From Trichoplax adhaerens (lineage: Eukaryota > Placozoa > Uniplacotomia > Trichoplacea > Trichoplacidae): a stretch of DNA of 26,574 nucleotides. The stretch covers positions 417,041 through 443,614 of the forward strand of contig NW_002060975.1 in NCBI RefSeq assembly GCF_000150275.1. Reading direction: 5' to 3'. Position 1 is the stretch's first letter, and every line of letters begins with the position of its first letter. Below are positions 10,227-20,200 of the stretch, one piece after another. Both the position numbers and the translations under genes were made by a program. Below the pieces are notes generated by a model. The model saw only the letters and a list, made by a program, of their open reading frames with translations, had not been told where the DNA came from and did no database searches.

Positions 10227-10456
10227 AGATAGAGAAGACCTGGACCAATCGCGAATCTCGTATATAATAACTAACTAAGAGAATTCAAAAATAAAATCGT
10301 CGGCTCAAAAGAGTTGTTATTACATTTCTTCTCGCGCGCGTCAGCATATATGCCAAAGAAATATATAAAACATTTCTAAGCCGACGGCTCTTTTTTTTTC
10401 TTTAAATGATTTTTTTTATATTATTATTTTCGCGGGGGTCCAGGTCTTCTCTATCT
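10227..10456. mobile_element. MITE-like element with perfect 20 bp terminal inverted repeats
   Basis: AGATAGAGAAGACCTGGACC at 10227-10246 is the exact reverse complement of 10437-10456. The match continues imperfectly inward (AATCGCGAA against the complement of TTCGCGGG), about 28 bases in all. A second inverted pair, CGTCGGCT near 10293 and AGCCGACGG near 10379, nests inside. The ~230 bp element has no open frame for a transposase, as expected of a non-autonomous DNA element. A TTA trinucleotide can be placed just outside both ends as a possible target-site duplication, but three bases prove little. The superfamily is not assigned. Confidence 0.75.
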
Positions 10457-10480
10457 TTTAACCACATCATATTACCCTGT

Positions 10481-11576
10481 TATTTATCTTTAGACTATTA
10501 TTTACTCAATGGTCGCCTTGATTGTTTCATATTTCATGCCTAATGATTTCATTTTTCTAAAATAGACTAACATAAATCAAAGGAATAAACTAACTGATAG
10601 ACAACTCCCCAACCTATTACAATAAGAACATTACACTTAATATGCTTGGAGAATGGCTAAGAAAAGGCTGTGATTATTTTACAGAATGACCTATGCTAAC
10701 GGCCTATGTGTATGTATATAGATTCATAGAAAGTCAACTGTCAGAATACAATCGCGATACTATTGAAAGACTGAAAGATTTATAGTTCTTTTCTCTTAGG
10801 CTACAAATATATTGAATCTTTATTTAGACATAATGCATAATGATATTCTAGCCTATAGTGTACTTGACTCTTGGACAGACATCTGACAAAGTAATTCAAC
10901 ATTATTGTAGTTATTAGCTTTATTTTATATCTGCACATAGAATAATATCAAACAGATATACTACTGTTTAATAAGACTTGATCATTTTATGTCTTTCTGG
11001 GCGAAAACTTTAATATATCATTGATAACCATTTGTTCGATTTTAATTTTTTTCCTTTATCCAACTATTTTAACTCGTTGATAATTTGTGCTACAGTCCCC
11101 TCGCACACCTGATTCTTTCATATAGGTTATAAAATTCGACATTGACTTAAAAGGATTATTAACAATCTCAGAATGGAAATGATAATAACGTAAACGTCAA
11201 TTTACTCTCAAGTACAAAGTAGACGTTATTTGTATTTAGTCTGAAGCCGTATATGTTACCGTTTCCCTCATATACAAAGGCGGATATTAAACTCCATTCC
11301 GATAGCATGCTGTGTTTTCTTAAACGTGATTCTCGACCTATTCTATAACTAGATATTAGTGCAAAATTCTAAAGTCGTATATGTTACTATTTCCCTCATA
11401 TACAAAGGCGGATATTAAACTCCATTCCGATAGCATGCTGTGTTTTCTTAAACGTGATTCTCGACCTATTCTATAACTAGATATTAGTGCAAAATTCTAA
11501 AGCCGTATATCTTACTATTTCATTCATATATGAAGGCGGATATTAAACTCCATTCCGATAGCATGCTGTGTTTTCT
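10481..11576. repeat. ~1.1 kb segment, second copy (right of the assembly gap)
   Basis: This is the partner of 9020-10115 in the same orientation. It reads on into further satellite monomers without a gap, so it is the more complete version. Its left flank (ACCACATCATATTACCCTGTT) differs from that of the first copy. No coding sequence was recognised in either copy. Confidence 0.92.
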
Positions 11577-11745
11577 TAAACGTGATTCTCGACCTGTTCT
11601 ATAACTAGATATTAGAGCAAAATTCTAAAGCCGTATATCTTACTATTTCATTCATATATGAAGGCGGATATTAAACTCCATTCCGATAGTATGCTGCGTT
11701 TTCTTAAACATGATTCTCGACCTATTCTATAACTAAATATTGATA
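11244..11745. repeat. 128 bp satellite-like tandem array (about 4 units)
   Basis: Units start at 11244, 11372, 11500 and 11628, each 128 bases apart, and the array fades out near 11745 (TGATATAAAATGGCTGAC). Units 3 and 4 share CTTACTATTTCATTCATATA, whereas units 1 and 2 carry the CCCTCATATACAAAGG form, so two monomer subtypes exist. Confidence 0.93.
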
Positions 11746-12120
11746 TAAAATGGCTGACAATCTGACAAAGCTATAATAACAAATTTAAAAATCCTTAAGG
11801 AAACAATGTGCAGTATCACACATACCCGGTATTAATATAAAAATTTACAGTATTATAACAGCCCATGTAGACAAAGTATCACAAATGGGATCAATTTACA
11901 ACCATTTATCCTTGTTTTTGCTTGAAAAGCAAGAAGGTAAATGGTAAAGCAATTTAAGGTCGGTTAAATGAATATGCGATGTTGTTCAATAGGTCATTTT
12001 TCCTCAAATTCTAGAATTAGATGTCGAGATAGCTAACCATTAGAAATGAAAATTCCGATAGCTTAAGCACATAAGGATTTCTCCTTAAAATGCCGCGTCA
12101 TATCGCGTATAGTATATGAT
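11746..12120. other. Spacer between the two satellite arrays, no gene
   Basis: Non-repetitive AT-rich DNA. It includes a weak inverted pair (AACCATTTATCCTTG... ...AAGGTAAATGGT, about 11900-11945). No open frame or RNA gene was recognised. Confidence 0.5.
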
Positions 12121-13121
12121 ATTTAAGTATTTTAAACCTACCTATGTGCTAGCATTACTTTCCTCAAAAGCATAGAGGCAATTATGAAGCTATTGAAGGT
12201 TAATTCAACGCTATACTGTGTTTCCTAATACGTACCTCGCTCTATAAGTATCTTAAAGCTACCTATGTGCTAGCATTACTTTTCCCAAAAAGTATAGAGG
12301 CAATTATGAAGCTATAGAAGATTAATTCGATGCTATACCGTATTTCCTAATACGTGTCTCGCTCTATAAGTACTTTAAACCTACCTACCTATGTGCTAGC
12401 ATTACTTTCCTCAAAAAGCATAGAGGCAATTATGAAGCTATTGAAGATTAATTCAATGCTATACTGTGTTTTCTAATACGTACCTCGCTCTATCGCTCTA
12501 GAAGTATTTTAAATCTACCTATGTGCTAGCATTACTTTCCTCAAAAAGCATGGAGGCAATTATGAAGCTCTTGAAGATTAATTCAACGCTATACTGTGTT
12601 TCCTCATACATACCTCGCTCTATAAGTATCTTAAGCCTACCTATGTGCTAGCATTACTTTCCTCAAAAGCATAGAGGCAATTATGAAGCTCTTGAAGATT
12701 AATTCAACGCTATACTGTGTTTCCTCATACATACCTCGCTCTATAAGTATCTTAAACCTACCTATGTGCTAGCTTTACCTTCCCCAAAAAGCATTAGGGC
12801 GATTATGAAGCTATTGAAGATTAATTCAGTGCTATACTGTGTTTTCTAATACGTGTCTCGCTCTATAAGTACTTTAAACCTACCTATGTGCAAGCATTAC
12901 TTTCCTCAAAAAGCATAGAGGCAATTATGAAGCTCTTGAAGATTAATTCAACGCTATACTGTATTTCCTAATACATACCTCACTCTATAAGTATCTTAAA
13001 CCTACCTATGTGCAAGCATTACTTTCCTCAAAAAGCATTAGAGCGATTATGAAGCTATTGAAGATTAATGCAACGCTATACTGTGCTTCCTAATACGTGC
13101 CTTGCTCTATCGCTCTATAGC
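12121..13121. repeat. ~122 bp satellite-like tandem array (eight units)
   Basis: CTACCTATGTGCTAGCATTA or close variants begin units at about 12137, 12258, 12384, 12514, 12636, 12757, 12879 and 13001 (spacings 121-130). Each unit contains CTTTCCTCAAAAAGCATAGA, GGCAATTATGAAGCT, ATACTGTGTTTCCTAATACG and CCTCGCTCTATAAGTA. Longer spacings come from small internal duplications such as CTACCTACCTATG and TCGCTCTATCGCTCTA. Confidence 0.95.
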
Positions 13122-14118
13122 AAATAATTAGACAGAAACGTTGCAAAATGGCTAACCAAATTGGAATGTTGGAAAGTGATAATCACTTGTATATCAAGAT
13201 TTACTTTACCATCTTGTTTATTGGACATCTTCCCATTGCTAACCTTACCAATGAGTAAAAGCATTCTCGATTGATTGACCAAGCTTCCATGACATGATCC
13301 AATGCCATGCAAATCCATAGTAGGTCTCCATGGCGATAATTTATGTGCATATTAAATCAATGGATATCCAGCAATATGGGAGTGATTGTAAGCGTCCTAG
13401 ACAATAACAATATTGAATGACTAGTTTACGACGCCATTTGAATTGCCATGCCGATTGGCATAGCCATTTCTTACTGAAATCATATCACAACTAGTCTTGA
13501 TATTAGTTAGACTATTCGATCGGCACTGATTGAAGATAGTCCTTACCTTCCTAGGATATTACTGGAGGATGCGCATGAATTGATGATTCTTCTAGGTAGT
13601 TTAAGTCTATTAGCTAGCCTCCATGCAGCTTCGGTGTTGCAAGGCCATTTTCTTTCTCAAGGCTTGTTGTTCAGCATTTCATGATCGTTTTCTCATTTTA
13701 TCCTTTTCTCCATAGGAAAACAACTTCATCCTTATTCAATTTAGCAGATCGAATCGATCGAATCCTTGTCATCGTGATATCGGTAGATAGGTCGATTGGA
13801 GATTAAAATTGGGTCAAGAACCCACTCCAAAATTGCAGGATTACACGTCGTCCTTGTTGGAAAGATCCAATTGCTAATCCAATCTCCATTTTCATCATTC
13901 TATTAGCCAATTGAAGTTGGATGTAAGTAGGAATAAATTGACTTGGTTAACGAGGAATGGCATTTCGTTATTGGATCCCATTCGATGCATATCTTAATTG
14001 TCAGCATTAATTACTTTATACAGAAATTATTTTATCAAGGAAAAGCAAGCAAACACGCTATACAATAAACTGTTTTTAAATTGTGAATGTCCAGCAAGTT
14101 GCAATTGCTATCCACCTG
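13122..14118. other. Filamin upstream region, no gene recognised
   Basis: Moderately AT-rich and non-repetitive. A minus-strand open frame of 67 codons at 13115-13318 starts with a non-ATG codon and has no recognisable character. A perfect octamer ATGCAAAT (POU-factor type site) lies at about 13308-13315, roughly 960 bases upstream of the filamin ATG. I could not place a TATA box or start site. Confidence 0.4.
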
Positions 14119-14170
14119 AATTTTTTTTCTTTCCTTTTTTCTTTTTTGATTTGCAATTGTTGAATCAGTG
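14119..14170 (+). promoter_or_regulatory. Polypyrimidine tract and possible 5' UTR splice acceptor of the filamin gene
   Basis: A long T-rich pyrimidine tract (about 14119-14147) is followed by TTGTTGAATCAG|TG near 14168, about 100 bases before the filamin ATG. This looks like an acceptor that would join a non-coding first exon to the coding exon. An alternative is that transcription simply starts downstream in a TATA-less promoter. Confidence 0.3.
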
Positions 14171-14270
14171 GGTCATTAATTGATCTAATTATCCGTTGGC
14201 CTAGCGCGAGTGCTAGTGAGATAACTTTCCTATCGGACAAGCTGAAATTGATCCTGTTGTTGATAGTACC

Positions 14271-17200
14271 ATGGAGGAACAAGGCAAAGAGAAAATGGAC
14301 GATCGGCTATCTTCCATCGGTGATTCATCAGAAGCAATAACACTATCCGATGAAGAAAAATCGACACCGTCCTTGGATAGTCATACATCTAATGATGCTG
14401 CTTTACGTTTTTCTACAACCATGGCAGAACAAGCGCAAAAATGGGCTAAAATTCAACAGAAAACCTTTACCAATTGGTGTAATGATAACTTAAAAGAGTC
14501 CGGTACCACGGTCCAAGATTTAGCCAAGGATTTAGAAGATGGAATAGTTCTAATTAAATTAGTTGAAACGTTATCCGGTCGTAAAGTTGGTCGATATCAT
14601 CGTAAAGTCAAGAACAAGCCTCAAAAATTGGAAAATGTGGCTAAAGCGTTGAAAGCCATCGCTAACGATACAGTCCAATTAGTCAATATCGGTAAGTAGT
14701 TTTATCTTGTTGCTATCGATGACATCGGATAGAAATTTTCATTTCCTCTGCAAACAGAGACGCCATACTATGATTAAGATAGTTCAATCTCAAACTCTTT
14801 CCTTTTTGACATCATGGAGCTCATGATGGAGGACTTGATTGAAGGTTAAATCGATTGAGGACTCGGCATATTTCAATTTTACCCCTGTTTTATTGACTAG
14901 TCGATTTGAAATTGAATCGATCCATCGTTCCATTTTTTTTTTTTTCCCCCTCTTTTCCACTTAATATCCTATAAAACTGATTTAAATTGGACAATGATTT
15001 ATTTCTTCATACCTTGACTTCAAGATCGAATGGATTAACATCGATGCTTTTAGTTTAATATTTATAAGATTCTCATGCAATAGGCAAAAAATGATTGTAC
15101 CTTTAGCGATAGACTACAAGAGAAAAATGACCTCGATATGAATGTAGGAAGCCATGGACTACCGTGAGCGTAGAGTTTGTAAAAGTTCACTTCTTCAGCT
15201 ATTAATGCTGTCTAGTCGGGCAAATTAACTATTCTGATCCTACTGGTAAATTGCAATCGACTACCATCCTATTTTACAGTAAAAGAGAGCGAGAAAAGGG
15301 TCAGGGTTACTGCTAAACTGGTGCACATTTGATCGTCTCATTCAAGTCATCTCATTCATGATGTTGAAAAAAAAACGAGACTGTAAACTAATTTCTCGAG
15401 CATCATTACTTAATTAATTATCGTTACAACATCATATCCAAAAGTTTAAACTTGAGTTTGCCAACATTAGACGATATATATCTTCGTAGCCATTTTACTT
15501 TACTCAATTCCAACCGATTGCAGGCTTAAAGTGTTCGACGATGAGTGATTAGCACCATTTTGTGTTGAAATCATGGAGGGAGATTACTATTAGTTGGAAA
15601 ATGAACGACAGCTGGATAGCGTTGTGCACTGCAGTAGGCACTTGTAAGATTCGAAGAAATTCTCGTCCAAATCTTGGTTCTCGCTATTCCATCCAGGTTG
15701 ATGAAAGCACCCTAGACAGATCCATGCATCAATATTCAATGAAGTACTCTCCTCTTTCGCACAGAAATATTAGGCTAGGACTAATTAGCGCCATTTTATG
15801 TTCAAACCTTCTACTGAGATTGATTACTTTGATGAAGTAGAAGACTAGAGCGTTGTAGCAAAGGCTTGAAAGAGTTGGAAAAATTGTCCTACATGTCCCT
15901 GCTTATAGCTATTGCATCCATGTTCCTGAAAGGATCCTAGACAGATACACTAATCAATATGAAATAGAAATCGAGAAAGATTGCTTTTATCGTTATAGCA
16001 AGGAATAGATGCGTCAAGATGATACCATCTTGCTTTGTACAAGAAGGGATAGCTTAGGATTTCATTTTAAATTAGTAAGAGCTCTAAATTGAATTGGATC
16101 TTTCTCCCAATTTTTATCCATCGTATTCGTTTAAACTGCTACGGTGCCTAAAGATAGTCTTTAGTTATAAGCAGACCATGATGAGTTTAATTATGCCTTG
16201 ACAGCTTGTATGCAAAAATCGATCGATTCCATCAACACAAGATTGATTCAGAATGAGCGATAGTTTAATATCATTGGAGTTGTTGCTTACCCAAATACCG
16301 ACCTATCATAACAGCACTACTCGCTAAAGGATTGAGAATTGGTTTAAGTACCCACGCAAGGCTGTTGATAGACCAACGATGAAAAAGATCGATGGAGGCT
16401 TATGGCATTACTTATCGGATTAACGATTAAGTTTTTAAGTCAAGAATTGATGACCAACGCTGGATTGGCTCAGTAGAAGGAGTGTCTTGAAATGAACGAT
16501 AGAACACCATGAAATACTCACAATATAACGGCAAAAACGATAGATAGAACCCTGATGGCAATTTCTGCCATGGTTTCATGGATTATGGACTCTTTCGATG
16601 GTCTAGATTTTATAGCATTTTCAGTAAACGTTCCATTTGCCTTTTCTTAAACGTTCACCGCCATGACAGCACTGAGAGTAGAGAATATGATGAAATATTG
16701 ACATTATCCTCAAGATCGACTTATGATGGAGTTTACATGATAACTGATGATTCGTTTAGAGTCGGCAAGATTGGAACAACATTAAAATTGATTCCTAGTA
16801 AGACGTCTAATAGAACTTCCGTCATTAAAGTAAAGTCGATAATGAAATATGGTATTTGCATTCGATTTTTAAACAGACCCATGATCACTAGATTTGGATA
16901 AAGTTTGACAGGATCATTTTGTCAGATCAATCACTTTATCATTAAGCTAGAGTGGGCAAGATTGGAATAAAATGAAAGACGTCTAATAGGACTACCGTCA
17001 TTAAATTAGAGTCTGTAATGAAATACTGGCATTCGATTTTTATACAGGCCCATGATTAATAGAATTGGATGGAGTTTTACATCATCATTTCGTTAGATCC
17101 ATGACTGTATGATTAGATTACAGTCGGCAAGACGATGGCTAGAATTGGATGGAGTTTTTACATTATCATTTCAGTAGATCCGGGACTGTATGATTACGTT

Positions 17201-20200
17201 AGAGTCGGTAAGACGATGGCTAGATTTGGATGGAGTTTTACATCATCATTTTAGCAGATCATTGACTGTATGATTAGGTTAGAGTCGGCAAGACGATGAC
17301 TAGAATTGGATGGAGTTTTACATCATCATTTAAGCAGATCATTAACTGTATGATTAGGTTAGAATCGGCAAGAACTAGACGAAAGTTTTACATTATCATT
17401 TCAGTAGATCATTGACTGTATGATTAAGTTAGAGTCGGCTAGACGATAACACAAATTGGATCGAGTTTTACATCATCATTTCGTTAGATCAATGACTGTA
17501 TGGTTAGATTAGAGTCTGCAAAACGATGACTAAAATTGGATAAAGTTTTACATGATCATTATAGTAGATCAATGACTGTATGATTAGGTTAGAGTCAGCA
17601 GGACGATGACTAGAATTGGATAAAGTTTTACATGATCATTTTAGTAGATCAATCGCAGTTTAATTAACTCAGAGTTGGCAAGATAGGATCAACATTGCAT
17701 TTCTTCCTTGTAAGGCGTCCAGCAGAACCACCTTAATTCAATTAGAGTCAATCATGAAATGCTCGCCTCTTGTATTATAGAAACCGATGATCATTAGAAT
17801 AGATGGAGTTATAGGGGTCCATTTTAGTAGATCAATCGTGATTGGGTGGATAGGAAATTGGCAAGATTTTAGTAATACTACGAGTGATTATTCGATATAT
17901 ATTTGAACGAGAATAAGATGGAGGGCCGCGAGCATCAGGTGTTATGGAGATCAACTTGGGATCAAGGCGTAGCAGCAGGACATTTTTTATCCTCGCTTTA
18001 ATTCTCCACTGTGTGATCTATTTAATCAGACTAGGCATTAACTCAACAGATTTAGACCCTAATATTTATTTTTCTCTCCTTGTTTATTTTAGCTCATCAT
18101 TTTTAATCTCTTCTGTAAGCTAATTGTCCACTAATTATAATATTATCAACTAATCAACATCGATATTTAACTTTGAGTAATACATTGGTATAGAGTTGTA
18201 AGTAATTGGGGTTAAAAATCGATCACGGCTTGACGTCCATTCAAATGAATATCAAAAAGAAGGCCAAGTAAATAGTAATAGTAGACGTATTATTCAAATA
18301 GGTTGGATAGAAAGTCGATCAATATCTATCACAGCATGATCTAGAACTAAGTCATCGATATATTGAAATTTAGATAGCACGATTGAACGATGGCAAGGTT
18401 GCAATTTTCTACATGGATAACAGGTGTTTTTACCGAGATGGAGAGTAGGAAATTCATCACTCGTTGACTATCTTCCATATCGATTCTATATCGATCTTCA
18501 AGCATAGATTATTCTTTCTTACAAACTTATCCCAACTACTCGTTTAACAACTTTGCTTTGATCATTACTATTGCTTAATAATAATATAGTAACGTAATTA
18601 ATGTCGATGCATTTTTACTCATTTGTCAAATAGGGAACGAAGATATCGTCAATGGCAACTTGAAACTAATTTTAGGCCTGATATGGAGACTAATTTTAAC
18701 CTACCAAATTAAAGTCAAGACCGATTCAAGCGACAAGCATAAAGCATCGGCGAAATCGTTAATGATGACATGGATTCAATCCATCATGCCAGCTTGTCGT
18801 GTCCGAAATTTAAATAAAGATTGGAATACAGGAATTCCACTATGCGCCCTTGTCGATCATATTCAACCAGGTGTCTGTCCTCAATGGACTAGCTTAGATT
18901 CTCGCAATCGATTAAACAATGCTCGATTGGGCATGAATATTGCCGAAGAGAAACTTGGTGTTCCACAAGTTTTATCCCCGGAAGATTTAATTAGCCCTGA
19001 ATTAGATGATCTTAGCATGCTAACCTATCTATCTTATTTTACATCAACACAAGAATCGCCTGGCTATCAAGAAGTATTAAAATTTGTAAATAGTCATCTT
19101 CCAGAAGAATTAAACGTTGGAAACTTTTCAACTGATTGGAAAGATGGCAAAGTCCTACATGAATTTGTCAATGCAATCTATCCCGGAGCTGCTCGACCAC
19201 CTCCACCCGAAGCGGTGCCGGAACAGTTAATTAATTTAGGTAAGTTTTTAGCATTCTTTACCGTCAGATATGGTAACCTTTACTATGCCGTAAATAAGGT
19301 ATAAGGAAGCTCTGAAGCGATGCTGTCGAGTTCTATCTAATCATCTTACTAACACTATTTTAAATATTGATCTTAACTGTCCTCACCGTTATCTTTTAGC
19401 CCTTACTGGAGCCGAACAGAAACTCGGTATTAAGCCATTATTCGCAGCGAGTAGTTTAATTAAAGCCGATGCTGTCGATGAATTCCCATTATTAACCTAT
19501 TTAACCATGTTTCGTAATTGTAAATCGATGGTTGATTATTTGAGAGAATGTACTGTTCAAGGTCCTGGAATAGTCAAAGGTAAGCACACTTGTTGTTTTT
19601 CTTCATGAAGGAATTTGTACAGTTTAGATAGCAATTCTTGAAATGATATAAATTATCCATTTCAGCCACTAGTTATTTCGTTCGATTTTGTACAGTCTTG
19701 ATAGTAATTCTTGAAATTGCACAAATTAGAGTTATTAATTCTATTTAAACAGTTAGTTATTTCGTTAGATAGGATGTGATTAAGGTTAAACTTATTCAGC
19801 AATATTCTAAAGGTGTAGTATAAATTGAACCAATAAAAGTTCAGAACTACCTAGCATACTAATTGCAACATACTACTCTTCTCTTAATTTCTATTGTAAA
19901 TGCAGGCTCAAAGAACAATTTTGCTGAATTCATAGTTAATTTAACCAGTGATTTAGATAGTAGAAATCTAGTCATCAATGCCTATTGCAAAAAAATACAA
20001 GCTCCTGTCAACTTGAATGACAATCGCAAGGGTAAAGTTTTCGCATCTTTCTTTCCAACCATTGCTGGCGATTGGACTATCGAAGTCCGCTATCGGGATA
20101 AACATTTGCCAGGCAGTCCATTTAACATCGTCGTGAGAGGAGAAAGTAAATCAGTTACAGCAGCAGGAGATGGACTTTCGCAAGCATGTGTTGGACGATC

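Larger units (their letters stand above)
14692..18633 (+). other. Filamin intron 1 (3942 bp)
   Basis: It begins G|GTAAGT and ends CAAATAG|GG. It is by far the largest intron of the gene (the others are 160 and 326 bases) and holds two repeat regions listed separately. Open frames inside it at 15562-15840 and 16578-16901 have no domain character and overlap repeat DNA. A long intron after the first coding exon is a common place for enhancers, but no element is proven here. Confidence 0.9.
14436..19527 (+). other. Triple CH-domain head of the filamin gene (exons 1-3)
   Basis: CH1 is split by the 3.9 kb intron exactly where the C-terminal helix NGNLKLILGLIW begins to be encoded. CH2 lies wholly in exon 2: it starts near SAKSLMMTWIQS, has the CH landmarks DWNTGIPLCALVD and LGVPQVLSPEDL, and ends LTYLSYF. 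CH3 starts at GYQEVLKFVNSHLP, carries DWKDGKVLHEFVNAIYPG and a proline-rich ARPPPPEAVPEQ insert, and continues in exon 3 through AEQKLGIKPLFAASSLI to LTYLTMF. CH2 and CH3 resemble each other in layout, which suggests that CH3 arose by duplication of a type-2-like CH domain. Confidence 0.93.

Noticed and set aside
9020-11576. LTR retroelement (direct repeats flanking an internal region)
   Set aside because: The repeats contain satellite monomers, have no TG...CA ends, and enclose no coding sequence or primer-binding site.
13115-13318. 67-codon minus-strand frame upstream of filamin
   Set aside because: It starts with a non-ATG codon, begins at the edge of the satellite array, and has no recognisable features.
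15562-16901. Open frames of 92 and 107 codons inside filamin intron 1
   Set aside because: They lie in the intron defined by a CH-domain-restoring splice, start with or extend into repeat DNA, and show no domain or compositional sign of coding.
19240-19304. Apparent extension of exon 2 to a stop at 19304
   Set aside because: A G|GTAAGT donor at 19240 and an acceptor at 19399 restore the third CH domain, so the read-through is intronic.
19863-19905. Apparent N-terminal extension of exon 4
   Set aside because: These codons are the pyrimidine tract and acceptor (TGTAAATGCAG) of intron 3. Repeat 1 continues from exon 3.
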